Positions 46,310 to 55,501 of a stretch of DNA of 64,000 nucleotides are shown piece after piece. Each line of letters begins with the position of its first letter. Within the stretch, counting starts at the first letter, position 1. The translations under genes and the position numbers were made by a program. The notes under the pieces are model-generated. The model did not search any database, had not been told where the DNA came from, and saw only the letters and a list, made by a program, of their open reading frames with translations. The stretch covers positions 310,001-374,000 of the forward strand of contig NZ_JAMPKY010000001.1 in assembly GCF_039962255.1 (NCBI RefSeq). Reading direction: 5' to 3'. The stretch is from Leptolyngbya subtilissima AS-A7. GTDB lineage: Bacteria > Cyanobacteriota > Cyanobacteriia > Phormidesmidales > Phormidesmidaceae.

Positions 46310-46870
46310 TTAACCGATACGCAGCAGTTCCACATCAAAGAGCAGGGTGGCGTTGGGGGGAATCACACCCCCAGCGCCACGGCTGCCATAACCCAGTTCC
46401 GAGGGAATTACCAGCTTACGCTGACCACCTACCCGCATGGTGCCAACTCCTTCATCCCAGCCTTTGATCACCTGGCCCACCCCAATTTGAAAGGTGAAGG
46501 GGCGACCGCGATCGCGGGAACTGTCAAATTTAGTTCCGTTTTCAAGGGTGCCGGTGTAGTGCACCGTAACCCGCTGCCCCGGCTGAGGCATGGCCCCTGT
46601 ACCTTCAACAACGTCAACGTACTGTAGGCCAGAGTCGGTGGTCACCAAATTCTCTTCGGGCATCATGGTCGAGGCATCCTCATCGGCGGGAACTAGGTCA
46701 GCAGCAGCCTGGGCAAGTTGAGCAACGGGCGCAGCTATGACCTCTTCGGCAACCTGGAGATTGTCTAAACTTGCGGCCATGGCCTCGGGTTGGGGGCTGG
46801 TAAATTGAGCTACCAGCAGCACTACGCAGCAGGCTGCCAAAACTCCCAGGCTAATCAAAATTTCTCGCAC
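46310..46870 (-). CDS. Membrane-anchored FKBP peptidyl-prolyl isomerase
   Basis: 186 residues. An N-terminal hydrophobic anchor or signal (1-24; [20 protein letters not shown]) is followed by an Ala/Glu-rich linker and one FKBP domain (about 78-186; [60 protein letters not shown]). It speeds up cis-trans isomerisation of Xaa-Pro bonds, probably in the periplasm or thylakoid lumen. It is convergent with the NAT gene, with a 30-base gap. Confidence 0.94.
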   Translation of the reverse strand: MREILISLGVLAACCVVLLVAQFTSPQPEAMAASLDNLQVAEEVIAAPVAQLAQAAADLVPADEDASTMMPEENLVTTDSGLQYVDVVEGTGAMPQPGQRVTVHYTGTLENGTKFDSSRDRGRPFTFQIGVGQVIKGWDEGVGTMRVGGQRKLVIPSELGYGSRGAGGVIPPNATLLFDVELLRIG

Positions 46871-46954
46871 GGCGTATCTCCCATTGCAGCTTGAGTTTTA
46901 CCGATCATATCGCCTCTAGCGGCCCTAAGGGAAACCATCTACCTCCTTGCTCCC

Positions 46955-47704
46955 TTACCCAAACCGATACCCAAATCCTCGCAGCGTCGTCACGTACTGC
47001 GGGTGGGCTGGGTCGTGCTCAATCTTTTCGCGCAGCCAGCGAATGTGCACGTCTACGGTTTTGCGATCGCCCACAAAATCGGCTCCCCACACCGTCTGAA
47101 TCAGCTCTTCCCGCGACCAAACCCGGTTAGGGCTCTGCATAAACAGTTCCAGAATGCGAAACTCCTTAGGCGATAGATTCACCTCTTGCCCCGCCACCAG
47201 CACCCTAAACTCTGTGGCGTGGAGCACGATGTCGCGGTAGGTCAGAATGGCTTTATCGGGCTGCGTCGCTGACCACTGGTATCGCCGCAGTAGGGCACGA
47301 CAGCGAGCAATCAGTTCGCGCATGCCAAAGGGCTTGGGCAAGTAGTCGTCGGCGCCCACCTCCAAACCCACTACCCGATCCATCTCAGTTCCCTTAGCGC
47401 TCAAAATCAGAATCGGCATGTCCAGATTGTGGTGGCGCATCATCCGACAGATGTCGAGCCCGTTAACGCCGGGCAGCATGAGGTCAACAATGGCTAAATC
47501 AATGTCCAAGCCGGCAAAATTATCCCCAGCCGCTGGAAACATCAGCTCCAGGGCGCGATGGCCTGACTCGGCAGTGACCACTTGATAGCCCTGCTCCGTC
47601 AGCGCCAGAGCTACGGTTTCGCGAATTAGGTCTTCGTCGTCAATGATTAAAATACGCTCTTGCACTGTCGACAACGACGATCGACCGGGAGAAATTTTTT
47701 GCAC
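46955..47704 (-). CDS. OmpR/PhoB-type response regulator
   Basis: 249 residues: receiver (about 16-135; ILIIDDEDLIRE, phospho-acceptor Asp74 in LAIVDLMLPGVNGLD, KPFGMRELI) and a winged-helix output domain (about 150-249; LSPKEFRILELFMQ, VGDRKTVDVHIRWLREKI, TTLRGFGYRF). It binds DNA as a phosphorylated dimer; targets are unknown. A gene for a degenerate histidine kinase lies 220 bases upstream on the same strand, so the pair looks like a two-component system whose kinase has lost its phospho-acceptor. The ATG at 47704 gives a short extension; starts inside it are possible. Confidence 0.93.
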   Translation of the reverse strand: MQKISPGRSSLSTVQERILIIDDEDLIRETVALALTEQGYQVVTAESGHRALELMFPAAGDNFAGLDIDLAIVDLMLPGVNGLDICRMMRHHNLDMPILILSAKGTEMDRVVGLEVGADDYLPKPFGMRELIARCRALLRRYQWSATQPDKAILTYRDIVLHATEFRVLVAGQEVNLSPKEFRILELFMQSPNRVWSREELIQTVWGADFVGDRKTVDVHIRWLREKIEHDPAHPQYVTTLRGFGYRFG

Positions 47705-47927
47705 AGCACAGCCAGCCTAACGGAGCGTGAACAGACGCAGGCAGACTGCGCACCACGGTCGATCGCTTCCCGTAGAGACTAGCTTGTAACCCAGGGAGTG
47801 CTCGTCAACCGTGGCGTTTGCCCGCCGCCCAGTTGGCGGCTCGGCGTCTGCACCACTCCGCTATCGTGTCGGACTTAGCTTAAGGAAACATCGGGTTCTG
47901 GTTAAGCTTACGTAAACTCGCCCCTAC

Positions 47928-49319
47928 CTACCGTTGACAAGCGCTCTCGGCCGCGGCCGGGTAACCTAGCTCTGACTGCGCTTTGGTGGTCTCTAACCCC
48001 GGCAGCAGCACCATCAGCCGACAGTCGCTATCCCCACTTCCTTGGATGAGCAGCTGTCCGCCGTGACGCTGCACCAGGTGCTGGCCCAGCAAGATACCGA
48101 GCAGAGAGCGAGGGGGTTGACGAGGTACTGGAGAAGCCTGCAGTACGGTCACTACCTCCTGGGGTAGCCCTTCCCCTAGCCAAGGGTTAGACAGCCACAG
48201 GGCCAGAGCCAAGGTTTTGCCCCGCCGACAGGCATGGATGCGTAGAGCACCGTTTTCCCCGGCCACTTGCATGATGCTGAAGACCAGGTGATATAGGATT
48301 TGCTTGACCACGCGCTGGTCTAAGATCCAGTGGTTTTCGCCGGGTTCTACAGAGAGGTAGAGGGTCTGGGCGCTGGCTTCGGCCAGGGGAGTCAGGGTGG
48401 CTAGCACCTGCTGACCTATGGCTTCAATATCGACAGCGGTAGCCACCAGGCCAAAGCGTTCGGTCTCCAGGGGGTTGAGGTCGATAAGTTCTTCTACTAG
48501 AGCCATCAAAATCTGGCTGCTGCGATGCACAATGTCGGTGTATTCGCGCTGTTTGGGGGTGAGGGGGCCGTAGATCTCCCGGCTGAGCATGGTGGTCATG
48601 CCAAGCACCGTGGTCAGGGGGCTACGCAGATCCTGGGTGAGCTGACTAATTAGGTTAAGGCGCACTTGATCTACTAGAGACTCTAAGGGAGCTTGAGGGG
48701 TGGGAATTAGGCAGGTGGCCCGATGGCATTCGTACTCGCTCATGCCCCAACGAGCCGCCATGGCCAGAAACCCTAGCTCTTGGGCGGTGAACACTCTCGG
48801 CTGCACATCCATTACGGCCAGGGTGCCAATGCAGGTGCCCTGACCAGTCATAAGCGGCACTCCGCCATAGGCTCTAATGCCATAGGCCACGACTAAATTG
48901 TTTTGGGCCAAGACTGGATTCTCAAGCGTGTCGGTCACCAGCAGGGGCTGCTCGCTGTCGAGAATGTAGACCCCAAACCCCTCCAAGAGAGGAAGCTGGC
49001 GCTGCTGCGATAGGGGGTTGCCTACCCCCAGGGATGACAATCCGTGGGCCGCTCGCACGTACTCGGTCTGGTTGTCGGCCAAGGTAACCACGGCGATGGG
49101 GACGCCGAGGAAGCGAGCCGCCATTTGGACGGCCTCTTCCCAGGCGGGGACGCTGCTAGGTGAGCTGAGCTCAAGGGTAGCGATCGCCTGGCTGCGCCGC
49201 TGCTGACGCTCAGCCCAGGACAGACCTTGGAGGGAACAACAGGGCCAGATTTGCGGGGGAATTGCCGCTTCGTTCGCCGCTTTACCCTCGGGCACCACTG
49301 GAAACACAGAAACGCTCAT
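47928..49319 (-). CDS. GAF-domain histidine kinase homologue lacking the phospho-acceptor His
   Basis: 463 residues from the ATG at 49319; a longer frame to 49529 would overlap obgE. An N-terminal GAF domain (about 70-210; VPIAVVTLADNQTEYVRAAHG, TCIGTLAVMDVQPRVF) is followed by a HisKA-like region whose H-box reads LTQDLRSPLTTVLG: the phospho-accepting His is Gln (CAG). The ATPase region is also eroded: the N-box reads QILYHLVFSIMQ without the Asn, no DxGxG is visible, and the G2 box is LLGILLGQHLVQRHGG. It is a pseudokinase that may still sense through GAF and bind the neighbouring regulator. The reading frame is intact, which argues for a retained function. Confidence 0.8.
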   Translation of the reverse strand: MSVSVFPVVPEGKAANEAAIPPQIWPCCSLQGLSWAERQQRRSQAIATLELSSPSSVPAWEEAVQMAARFLGVPIAVVTLADNQTEYVRAAHGLSSLGVGNPLSQQRQLPLLEGFGVYILDSEQPLLVTDTLENPVLAQNNLVVAYGIRAYGGVPLMTGQGTCIGTLAVMDVQPRVFTAQELGFLAMAARWGMSEYECHRATCLIPTPQAPLESLVDQVRLNLISQLTQDLRSPLTTVLGMTTMLSREIYGPLTPKQREYTDIVHRSSQILMALVEELIDLNPLETERFGLVATAVDIEAIGQQVLATLTPLAEASAQTLYLSVEPGENHWILDQRVVKQILYHLVFSIMQVAGENGALRIHACRRGKTLALALWLSNPWLGEGLPQEVVTVLQASPVPRQPPRSLLGILLGQHLVQRHGGQLLIQGSGDSDCRLMVLLPGLETTKAQSELGYPAAAESACQR

Positions 49320-49464
49320 GGCCAAAGCCCAATCCCTGATGAAACACAGGCTTAGCATGCCCGACGGGGATGGCTGAAGTAACGGTAGATAGGGGCAGAC
49401 GGTATCTTTACGTACCGTCTGTGGGTTCTGGGTATAGGCGCTGGTGCTGAGGTTGCGATCGCGC

Positions 49465-50508
49465 TCAGTCTTGGGGTATGGCAAAGACCGTCGCTTCTGC
49501 CGCTGCCGCTGCTGCTTTGGCCTGGTCAAGCAGATCCCAAATCTGCTGAAGCATGGGGCCTAAGCCCGTACCGGCCACGGCTGAAATGCCATACACTGGC
49601 CCCGGCACCAGCGTTTCGAACTGGTGGATAAGCTCGGCTAGGGCTTCAGGGGTGAGGGCATCGACTTTGTTAAGGGCCAAAACCTGGGGGCGATCGCTTA
49701 AGTCGCGTCCGTAAGCTGCCAACTCCTGCTGGATGGTTTGGAAGTTCTCCACTGGTTGCTCGGCAGTGGCATCGACCACGTGCAGCAGCAGTCGAGTGCG
49801 CTCAATGTGGCGCAAAAACTCGTGGCCTAGCCCTAACCCCTGGTGTGCCCCTTCAATTAGGCCAGGAATGTCGGCGAACACGGTGCCGTCGCCCGAAGGA
49901 CGGCGCACCACCCCCAAATTGGGAATTAGAGTCGTAAACGGGTAGTCGGCAATTTTGGGCCGTGCCGCTGACAGGGCTGAAATTAGGGTTGACTTGCCCG
50001 CATTGGGCAGGCCGACAATGCCGACCTCGGCCAGCAGCTTAAGCTCTAGGCGCAACCGCCGCTCTTCGCCAGGCAGCCCAGGCAGGGCGTGCTCTGGGGC
50101 GCGGTTACGGTTGCTGAGAAAATGGCGGTTTCCCAGTCCTCCCTTGCCCCCCTGGGCCACACAGAGCAACTGGCCAGGTTCGACTAAATCGCCCATCAAC
50201 TGATCGGTGGCGACATCGTAGATGGCGGTGCCGCAGGGAACATCGAGGTATAGATCGACTCCGGCGGCACCAGTCATGTTTTTGGTGCCGCCCCGCTGAC
50301 CGTTGTCGGCCTTAAATCGGTGGGCGTAGCGAAAATCAAGCAGGGTTTGGAGCTGCTGGGTAGCCCGCAGATAGATTGAACCACCGGGGCCACCGTTGCC
50401 CCCCGCTGGCCCGCCAGCGGGAACGTACTTTTCACGCCGAAAGGCAACAGCGCCATCACCGCCGTCGCCGGCAACGACCTCAACTTCAGCTTGGTCGATA
50501 AACTGCAT
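49465..50508 (-). CDS. obgE: Obg-family ribosome-assembly GTPase
   Basis: 347-residue Obg/CgtA. The Gly-rich N-terminal Obg domain (1-160; [30 protein letters not shown]) precedes a GTPase domain with [21 protein letters not shown] and NKVD. It acts in 50S ribosome maturation and stress control. The C-terminal OCT domain of some relatives is absent, as in other cyanobacteria. Its ATG overlaps the stop codon of the DUF4168 gene (TAATG). Confidence 0.96.
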   Translation of the reverse strand: MQFIDQAEVEVVAGDGGDGAVAFRREKYVPAGGPAGGNGGPGGSIYLRATQQLQTLLDFRYAHRFKADNGQRGGTKNMTGAAGVDLYLDVPCGTAIYDVATDQLMGDLVEPGQLLCVAQGGKGGLGNRHFLSNRNRAPEHALPGLPGEERRLRLELKLLAEVGIVGLPNAGKSTLISALSAARPKIADYPFTTLIPNLGVVRRPSGDGTVFADIPGLIEGAHQGLGLGHEFLRHIERTRLLLHVVDATAEQPVENFQTIQQELAAYGRDLSDRPQVLALNKVDALTPEALAELIHQFETLVPGPVYGISAVAGTGLGPMLQQIWDLLDQAKAAAAAAEATVFAIPQD

Positions 50509-51035
50509 TATTCAGCGCCGTTGACAGATTGTTGCTGAAGCTGGATCATTGCTGCTCGAATTTGCTCAGCCAAAGCCTGATCTTGGGGATAGGTGGCCGT
50601 GATCCGGTTGAACAGTCGTCCTGGCAACCCATGGGACTGCACAATTTCGCTGGCTCGGTTGCAGTAGTTGACGATGATCGTGCGGATGTCGCCACGCAGG
50701 TTGCGGGGCAGCTGGTTGAGGTTGGCGGTGCCAGTGCAGGACATATCAATGCTGCTAATGTCATGACTGGTGCCGGTTAGCAGGGTCTTGATTTGGCTTA
50801 AGGCCTCGTTGCGCGGGGCCTCCATCTCAAGAATTGAGGCGGCGTAGGCCGTTACTTCCTCAGAGGAGACCGAACTGTTTTGGGCTTGGGCAGCGGCTCC
50901 CAAGGTGACGTTGCCCGTGGCTGTGGGAATAGAAACGCCCGCGCCACCGGCTAGCACGGTCAAGCTGGCGATCGCAGTGGCCAAGACCAGGGTGCGACGG
51001 TGAGCAGATAAAGGGTAAGTCAATAAGTGAATCAT
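50508..51035 (-). CDS. Exported DUF4168 protein
   Basis: 175 residues from the ATG at 51035, which is preceded by AGGAGATATAAAC. A cleavable signal peptide (about 1-45, ending in AAAQAQ) precedes a helical DUF4168-like domain ([20 protein letters not shown], then [18 protein letters not shown]). Two internal Cys (SCTG and NYCN) could pair. The function is unknown; such proteins are frequent in cyanobacteria. It overlaps obgE by one base, so the two are co-transcribed. Confidence 0.75.
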   Translation of the reverse strand: MIHLLTYPLSAHRRTLVLATAIASLTVLAGGAGVSIPTATGNVTLGAAAQAQNSSVSSEEVTAYAASILEMEAPRNEALSQIKTLLTGTSHDISSIDMSCTGTANLNQLPRNLRGDIRTIIVNYCNRASEIVQSHGLPGRLFNRITATYPQDQALAEQIRAAMIQLQQQSVNGAE

Positions 51036-51201
51036 TATGTTTATATCTCCTGTGCTGGTATCAACCAGAATGGCCCTGTGCTCCAACAAAAAAGAAGGCT
51101 CTCAAAGCAAAACTCTTTTTGGGTAAACGCCACCCTCGGCGCGATCGCTCGAATCTCACAGCCCAGACGGGACAGCACCCCTGTGAGTTCCAGCGGTGAG
51201 G

Positions 51202-52188
51202 CTAGGTACTACCGGGCCTAAACAACTGACAAATTTCTATCACTTTTGTGTGTAGAGTAGCGCGTTCATCCCTGCCCTGCTTTAGATCAGACTCTAATTC
51301 TAGTAGCAAAGGCAAACTCCGTTGCAATTGGGTGAGACTCAGCGATCGCACCTCTTGTTTTAAGAAGTAAATTCGCTTGGGATTAGCGATCTCTGCTGCC
51401 GCCGCCACCTCGGCGTCGCTGGCTACCCCAACTAGGGCTTTAAGCCACAGCCACAGCCGAAACTGGCTGACTAGAGTGGCCACAATGCGCAGGGCGGGCT
51501 CGTTGCGATCGAGCAGGTCGTTGACCAACCCCAGGGCGGTGGGGGTATCGCCCTGCTTGAGGACCTGGGCTAGCTTGAGGCTGGTCTGGGTCGATACCGT
51601 CACCAGCTCTGCGGCCACGGCAGGGGGAATAGGCTGTGGGTTTGCCCCCCAGTAAAGGGCTAACTTTTCCAACTCTAAGTGGAGCTGGCGGGTGTCGTTG
51701 CCCACCGCTTCCGTTAGCAGATCGAGGGTGCCAGACTCCAGGTTCATGCCCCGTTCCTTGGCTACGGCGGCGACCTGCTGGTGAATCTGATCAGTTTTCC
51801 AGGGGGGAATGGTGGCAAACTCGCGCACCTCACCCCAGGTTTTAAAGAATTTCGTGAACTTAGCCCGGCCATCGGGCTTAGCGGTGCTGGTAAGCAACAG
51901 TACTGAGGTGTCGGGCAGCTGGGGTAGGGTGCGCTCAAACTCGGCCAGAACGGGGTCTGGGCAGCGTTGCCCCAAGCTGGTATTCATTAGCCACACTAGC
52001 CGCTGGCCCTCGCCAAAGGGAGGCGTCATGGCCTGGTTGAGAGCCTGGGCTGGACCGTTGGCAGCCTCTGCTGGCACCACATCGTAATTAAAGCTGGCCC
52101 AGGCCTCGTTTAAGGTGCGCTGGCGTAGGGTTTGGACGGCCTTTTGGAGGGCAAAGTCGTCGTCGCCCCAGAAGTAGTAGGCGGGCAT
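51202..52188 (-). CDS. holA: DNA polymerase III delta subunit
   Basis: 328 residues from the ATG at 52188 (MPAYYFWGDDDFALQKAV). The delta subunit opens the beta clamp in the clamp-loader complex. The N-terminal AAA-like domain, the segment VLLLTSTAKPDGRAKFTKFFKTWGEV, the NDTRQLHLELEKLALY region and the C-terminal collar helix (KEEVRSLSLTQL-like) all fit HolA. The frame extends upstream for 86 codons over a low-complexity tract, which I reject. It is divergent from cobH. Confidence 0.93.
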   Translation of the reverse strand: MPAYYFWGDDDFALQKAVQTLRQRTLNEAWASFNYDVVPAEAANGPAQALNQAMTPPFGEGQRLVWLMNTSLGQRCPDPVLAEFERTLPQLPDTSVLLLTSTAKPDGRAKFTKFFKTWGEVREFATIPPWKTDQIHQQVAAVAKERGMNLESGTLDLLTEAVGNDTRQLHLELEKLALYWGANPQPIPPAVAAELVTVSTQTSLKLAQVLKQGDTPTALGLVNDLLDRNEPALRIVATLVSQFRLWLWLKALVGVASDAEVAAAAEIANPKRIYFLKQEVRSLSLTQLQRSLPLLLELESDLKQGRDERATLHTKVIEICQLFRPGST

Positions 52189-52333
52189 GGGAGGTGGGAA
52201 GTGGATGAGTGGATGGGGAGGGGAGTAGATGAGTAAGTGAAGGGAGATGGGGACGGTGGGGGAGTGGGGTGTGTGGGATGATGGCGTCTGAGATTGGGAT
52301 GGTTTGTTGGGGCTAAGGGTATCTAGGGATTTT

Positions 52334-52951
52334 ATGGCGCAGCTGTGGCAGAGCCCTATTTTAGAAGAAAGTTTTGCGCTGATTGACCGGGAAGTGGGCG
52401 AGCATGGGTTTACTCCGGCGGAGTATGCGGTGGTGCGGCGCGTCATTCACAGTACTGCCGATTTTGACTTTAAGGAGTTGGTGAGGTTTAGCGAGGGGGC
52501 GATCGCCACGGCGACCCATCATCTCTCAAATGGCGGCCCCATCATTGTAGATGTGACGATGGTGCGCCAAGGGGTGGCGGGCATGGTTGAGCGCACGTTT
52601 CAAAATCCTCTGCTGACAGCTGTGACATTGGGCGATTCGCCAGAGGATGGGCGCACCCGTACGGAGGCCGGACTGCTGCGGTGTTTGGAGGAGCATCCCA
52701 ACGCGCTGGTGGCAATTGGCAATGCGCCGACGGCGCTAATGGCGCTGTGCGATCGCATCGCCTCAGGTCAGGCCCACCCTGCCTTAGTTATCGGTGCTCC
52801 GGTTGGCTTTGTGGCGGTCGAAGCCTCAAAACAGCGCCTGGCCCAGACCCCGGTGCCGCAAATTCGAGTAGAGGGCCGCAAAGGGGGCTCGCCGGTGGCG
52901 GCGGCCATCCTCAACGCCTTGCTGGTGCTGGCTTGGGAGCAGCAGGTATGA
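52334..52951 (+). CDS. cobH: Precorrin-8X methylmutase
   Basis: 205 residues from the ATG at 52334. CobH/CbiC moves the C-11 methyl to C-12, giving hydrogenobyrinate or cobyrinate. Family segments: SFALIDREVG, ADFDFKELVRFSEGAI, GGPIIVDVTMVRQGVA, GNAPTALMAL, GAPVGFVAVEASKQ and the C-terminal GGSPVAAAILNALLVLA. It overlaps the next gene by 4 bases (ATGA). Upstream of it lies a purine-rich low-complexity tract (52190-52300). Confidence 0.95.
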   Translation: MAQLWQSPILEESFALIDREVGEHGFTPAEYAVVRRVIHSTADFDFKELVRFSEGAIATATHHLSNGGPIIVDVTMVRQGVAGMVERTFQNPLLTAVTLGDSPEDGRTRTEAGLLRCLEEHPNALVAIGNAPTALMALCDRIASGQAHPALVIGAPVGFVAVEASKQRLAQTPVPQIRVEGRKGGSPVAAAILNALLVLAWEQQV

Positions 52952-54204
52952 CCCCAATTCAAGTGGTGGGAATTGGGTTGGATGGGCGAGAGGGGCTATC
53001 GCCCAAACTGCTGCAAATCATAGACCAAGCGGTAGTGCTGGTGGGCAGTCCCCGACATCTCAGTTACTTTCCTGACGCGACGGCAGAAACTTGGGTCTTA
53101 GGAGATCTAAAAGCAACCCTCGATCGCCTCCGTCAGTGGTTAGACACTACTAAACCCGGTATTGCCGTGGTTTTGGCCTCTGGCGACCCACTCTTTTTTG
53201 GCCTAGGGCGGTTGCTGCTCGACCACCTGCCCGCTGAGAGCCTAACCTTTCATCCCCACCTGAGTGCGGTGCAGTTGGCCTTTAGTCGGCTAAAGCTCCC
53301 CTGGCAGGGGGCGACGCTGATCAGCGCCCACGGCCGATCTACCGAAGAACTTACTACTGCCCTGCGGCGCGGGGATGCACTGATTGCGGTACTCACCGAC
53401 CCGACTCACAATCCGGCTGCCCTAGGAAAGCTGATTCTCACGCTGGGGTTGCCCTATAGCTATCGGCTAACGATCTGTGAAAATTTGGGTGATGACGCCG
53501 AAACCATTCACCATTTGACGCCTGAAACTACGGCGAGTAAAACCTTTGCGGCCCTCAACGTGGTGGTGCTCCAGCGGCAGCATGAGGCAGGGCTCGATGC
53601 CGAAAATCTGCCGCTGATTGGCCTGCCCGATCGCGCCTTTGCTACCTTTAGTGATCGCCCCGGCCTAATTACCAAGCGCGACATTCGCATTCAAATTCTG
53701 GCCGACCTAGACCCGAGGCCAGGGCAGACTATTTGGGATGTTGGGGCCGGTACCGGCTCCGTCAGCGTTGAAATTAATCGCCTCTGCCCCACCGCCCAGG
53801 TTTACGCCATTGAGAAAACCGCCGCTGGCTACGGCTTAATTCAGCAAAACCAGCGCCGTCTAGGTAATACTAACCTACACCCGATCTATGGGGCTGCCCC
53901 TGAAGCCTTAGAAGCCCTGCCCGACCCCGATCGCATCTTTATTGGCGGCAGCGGCGGCCACCTGGCTGAAATTCTCGATCGATGCGCTCAACGCCTCCGA
54001 CCCCAGGGCCGAATTGTCTTAGCCTTAGCGACCCTAGAGCACACCAGCACGGCGCTGTCCTGGGCCAGCGGAACCGCAGACGGTCGCTCTGCTTGGCCGG
54101 TAGATCTGCGTCAAATTCAGGTACAGCAAGGGGTTCGAGTCGGAGCACTGACCCGCTGGCAACCCCTCACCCCCATTACCATCATCACCCTGAACTATCC
54201 CTAA
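52948..54204 (+). CDS. cobL: Precorrin-6Y C5,15-methyltransferase (decarboxylating), CbiET fusion
   Basis: 418 residues from the ATG at 52948, overlapping cobH by 4 bases. The N-terminal CbiE domain (about 1-205; VVGIGLDGREGLSPK, VLASGDPLFFGLGR) methylates C5, and the C-terminal CbiT domain (about 215-400; RDIRIQILADLDPRPG, DVGAGTGSVSVEI, FIGGSGGHL) methylates C15 and decarboxylates. It is the fused form typical of cyanobacteria. It works one step before CobH in cobalamin synthesis, so the operon holds consecutive enzymes. Confidence 0.96.
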   Translation: MTPIQVVGIGLDGREGLSPKLLQIIDQAVVLVGSPRHLSYFPDATAETWVLGDLKATLDRLRQWLDTTKPGIAVVLASGDPLFFGLGRLLLDHLPAESLTFHPHLSAVQLAFSRLKLPWQGATLISAHGRSTEELTTALRRGDALIAVLTDPTHNPAALGKLILTLGLPYSYRLTICENLGDDAETIHHLTPETTASKTFAALNVVVLQRQHEAGLDAENLPLIGLPDRAFATFSDRPGLITKRDIRIQILADLDPRPGQTIWDVGAGTGSVSVEINRLCPTAQVYAIEKTAAGYGLIQQNQRRLGNTNLHPIYGAAPEALEALPDPDRIFIGGSGGHLAEILDRCAQRLRPQGRIVLALATLEHTSTALSWASGTADGRSAWPVDLRQIQVQQGVRVGALTRWQPLTPITIITLNYP

Positions 54205-54233
54205 TTCTCTTAGGTAATATAGCCATCGTCTGT

Positions 54234-54998
54234 TTATCCTAAAGCCCACACCCCTACCCCTGTAAGCACCAGCAACCCTAGGGGCAGCAAACCCGTGAGC
54301 GGCTGATCGGGCAGCCCTACTAGCCAAACTGGGCCATCTTTGCCGGGCTTTAGCAGGGCCAGGGCATCAATGGCGGCGATCGCAAACACCCAGCCGGCAT
54401 GGAGCCCCCAGGCCAAGCCCAGGCTACCACCCCCGACCCAGCGAGCTAGCAGCAGCACCGCCCCCATCACCGCCAGCCCTGGCACCTGGCGCATTCCAGC
54501 GGGGCCATCCCACAGTAGGTGAGAGAAGGCAAAAATGAGGCAGACGGCGATCGCCATTAGCCCCACCGGCAGCGCCTGCCCCAGCCCGTTCACTAAGACG
54601 CCGCGAAATACCAGCTCTTCAATCCAGCCCACAAACAGCGCCAGGGGCAGTACCGCAAGCAGCACTACCCCTGGCGAAGGACTAGATATGGTTTGAGCAT
54701 TAGTATGGCCCGTAGGGGAAAGCTCAGCCCCTTCCAAGGCAACGGGTTGATCAATCGACTGCCACCGTCGCCAGCCCAGCCCCACCTGCAATGCCACTAG
54801 CAGGACTACACCTCCGGCGGCTACCCCAAACCCGGCAGCGGTAGCTTTGGCAAAGGGCCAATCCCAAGCGATGCCGTAGGCTGACCAAGTGCTATTGGCG
54901 AGGCGACGATGCACCTCCACCGCTACGGGAGCCAGCAAATATAAAGGCAGCAGCAGGGGCAGCTTATGCTGTGGGGCAACGGGGTAGGTGAGCGGCAC
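54234..54998 (-). CDS. CPBP-family intramembrane metalloprotease
   Basis: 254 residues with about seven membrane segments. The Abi/CPBP signatures are present: EELVFRGVLVNGLG (E-E-x3-R) and FAFSHLLWDG, with a later Trp-Gly-Leu-His (LAWGLHAGWVF) supplying the second His. Related to the Rce1 CAAX protease; bacterial members have roles from self-immunity to stress, and none can be assigned here. It is convergent with cobL. Confidence 0.9.
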   Translation of the reverse strand: MPLTYPVAPQHKLPLLLPLYLLAPVAVEVHRRLANSTWSAYGIAWDWPFAKATAAGFGVAAGGVVLLVALQVGLGWRRWQSIDQPVALEGAELSPTGHTNAQTISSPSPGVVLLAVLPLALFVGWIEELVFRGVLVNGLGQALPVGLMAIAVCLIFAFSHLLWDGPAGMRQVPGLAVMGAVLLLARWVGGGSLGLAWGLHAGWVFAIAAIDALALLKPGKDGPVWLVGLPDQPLTGLLPLGLLVLTGVGVWALG

Positions 54999-55120
54999 GC
55001 GAGCGATCCGCGCAACTAATAAGCAAACTGGAACCCCTAGGGTAATCCAGCTTAAAAAAAAACAATTAGATGCGCGATCGCTGACATATTCACAGACAGG
55101 ATTGCCATAGTAAGCCAGTA

Positions 55121-55501
55121 CTATTCTTCGTCAGAGTCGGCGTCGAGCTGCTTCAGATGAATGTGCTTGTAGCCCAGCTTAATCTCAAACTCGTCGCCAG
55201 ACTTAAGGCCCATTTCTTGGGTGTAAGTGGCACCAATAACAATCTGGCCATTTTTGTGGACGCTAACTCGATACGTGGGTTCGCGGCCGCGGCCATCTTT
55301 ACTGCTTTCAGGATCGAGGTTGATGCCTTTAGCCTCTAGTAGCGCATCGTAAAAGCCAGACAAATTGACCCGTACCTGATTGTCTTTGGTTAGGGTGTAG
55401 TAGCCGCATTCTTTAGCGGTTTCGCGCTTGGTTAGGTTAGATAGGTCTTTAACCTTTTGAAGCAATGCTTTGCCGGTCAGGGGATTGGGTTTTTCTGCCA
55501 T
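55121..55501 (-). CDS. cyAbrB transcription regulator
   Basis: 126-residue cyanobacterial AbrB-like regulator. The N-terminal PLTGKALLQKVKDLSNLTKRE and GYYTLTKDNQVRVNLSGFYDAL, then SSKDGRGREPTYRVSVHKNG and a C-terminal GDEFEIKLGYKHIHLKQ, form the cyAbrB fold, in which the AbrB DNA-binding domain is at the C-terminus. These proteins coat many promoters and influence carbon/nitrogen balance, hydrogenase and cell-division genes. I cannot decide between the cyAbrB1 and cyAbrB2 groups. The long non-coding stretch upstream is its likely regulatory region. Confidence 0.93.
   Translation of the reverse strand: MAEKPNPLTGKALLQKVKDLSNLTKRETAKECGYYTLTKDNQVRVNLSGFYDALLEAKGINLDPESSKDGRGREPTYRVSVHKNGQIVIGATYTQEMGLKSGDEFEIKLGYKHIHLKQLDADSDEE

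Noticed and set aside
49320-49529. Upstream extension of the pseudokinase gene
   Set aside because: It overlaps the end of obgE and is low-complexity Arg/Lys/Gln; the ATG at 49319 is preferred.
52189-52446. Upstream extension of holA
   Set aside because: It runs over a purine tract and into cobH on the other strand; HolA proteins start at the MPAYYFWGDD-like segment.
52681-52947. Upstream extension of cobL
   Set aside because: It lies out of frame inside cobH; the CbiE domain begins exactly at the overlapping ATG at 52948.
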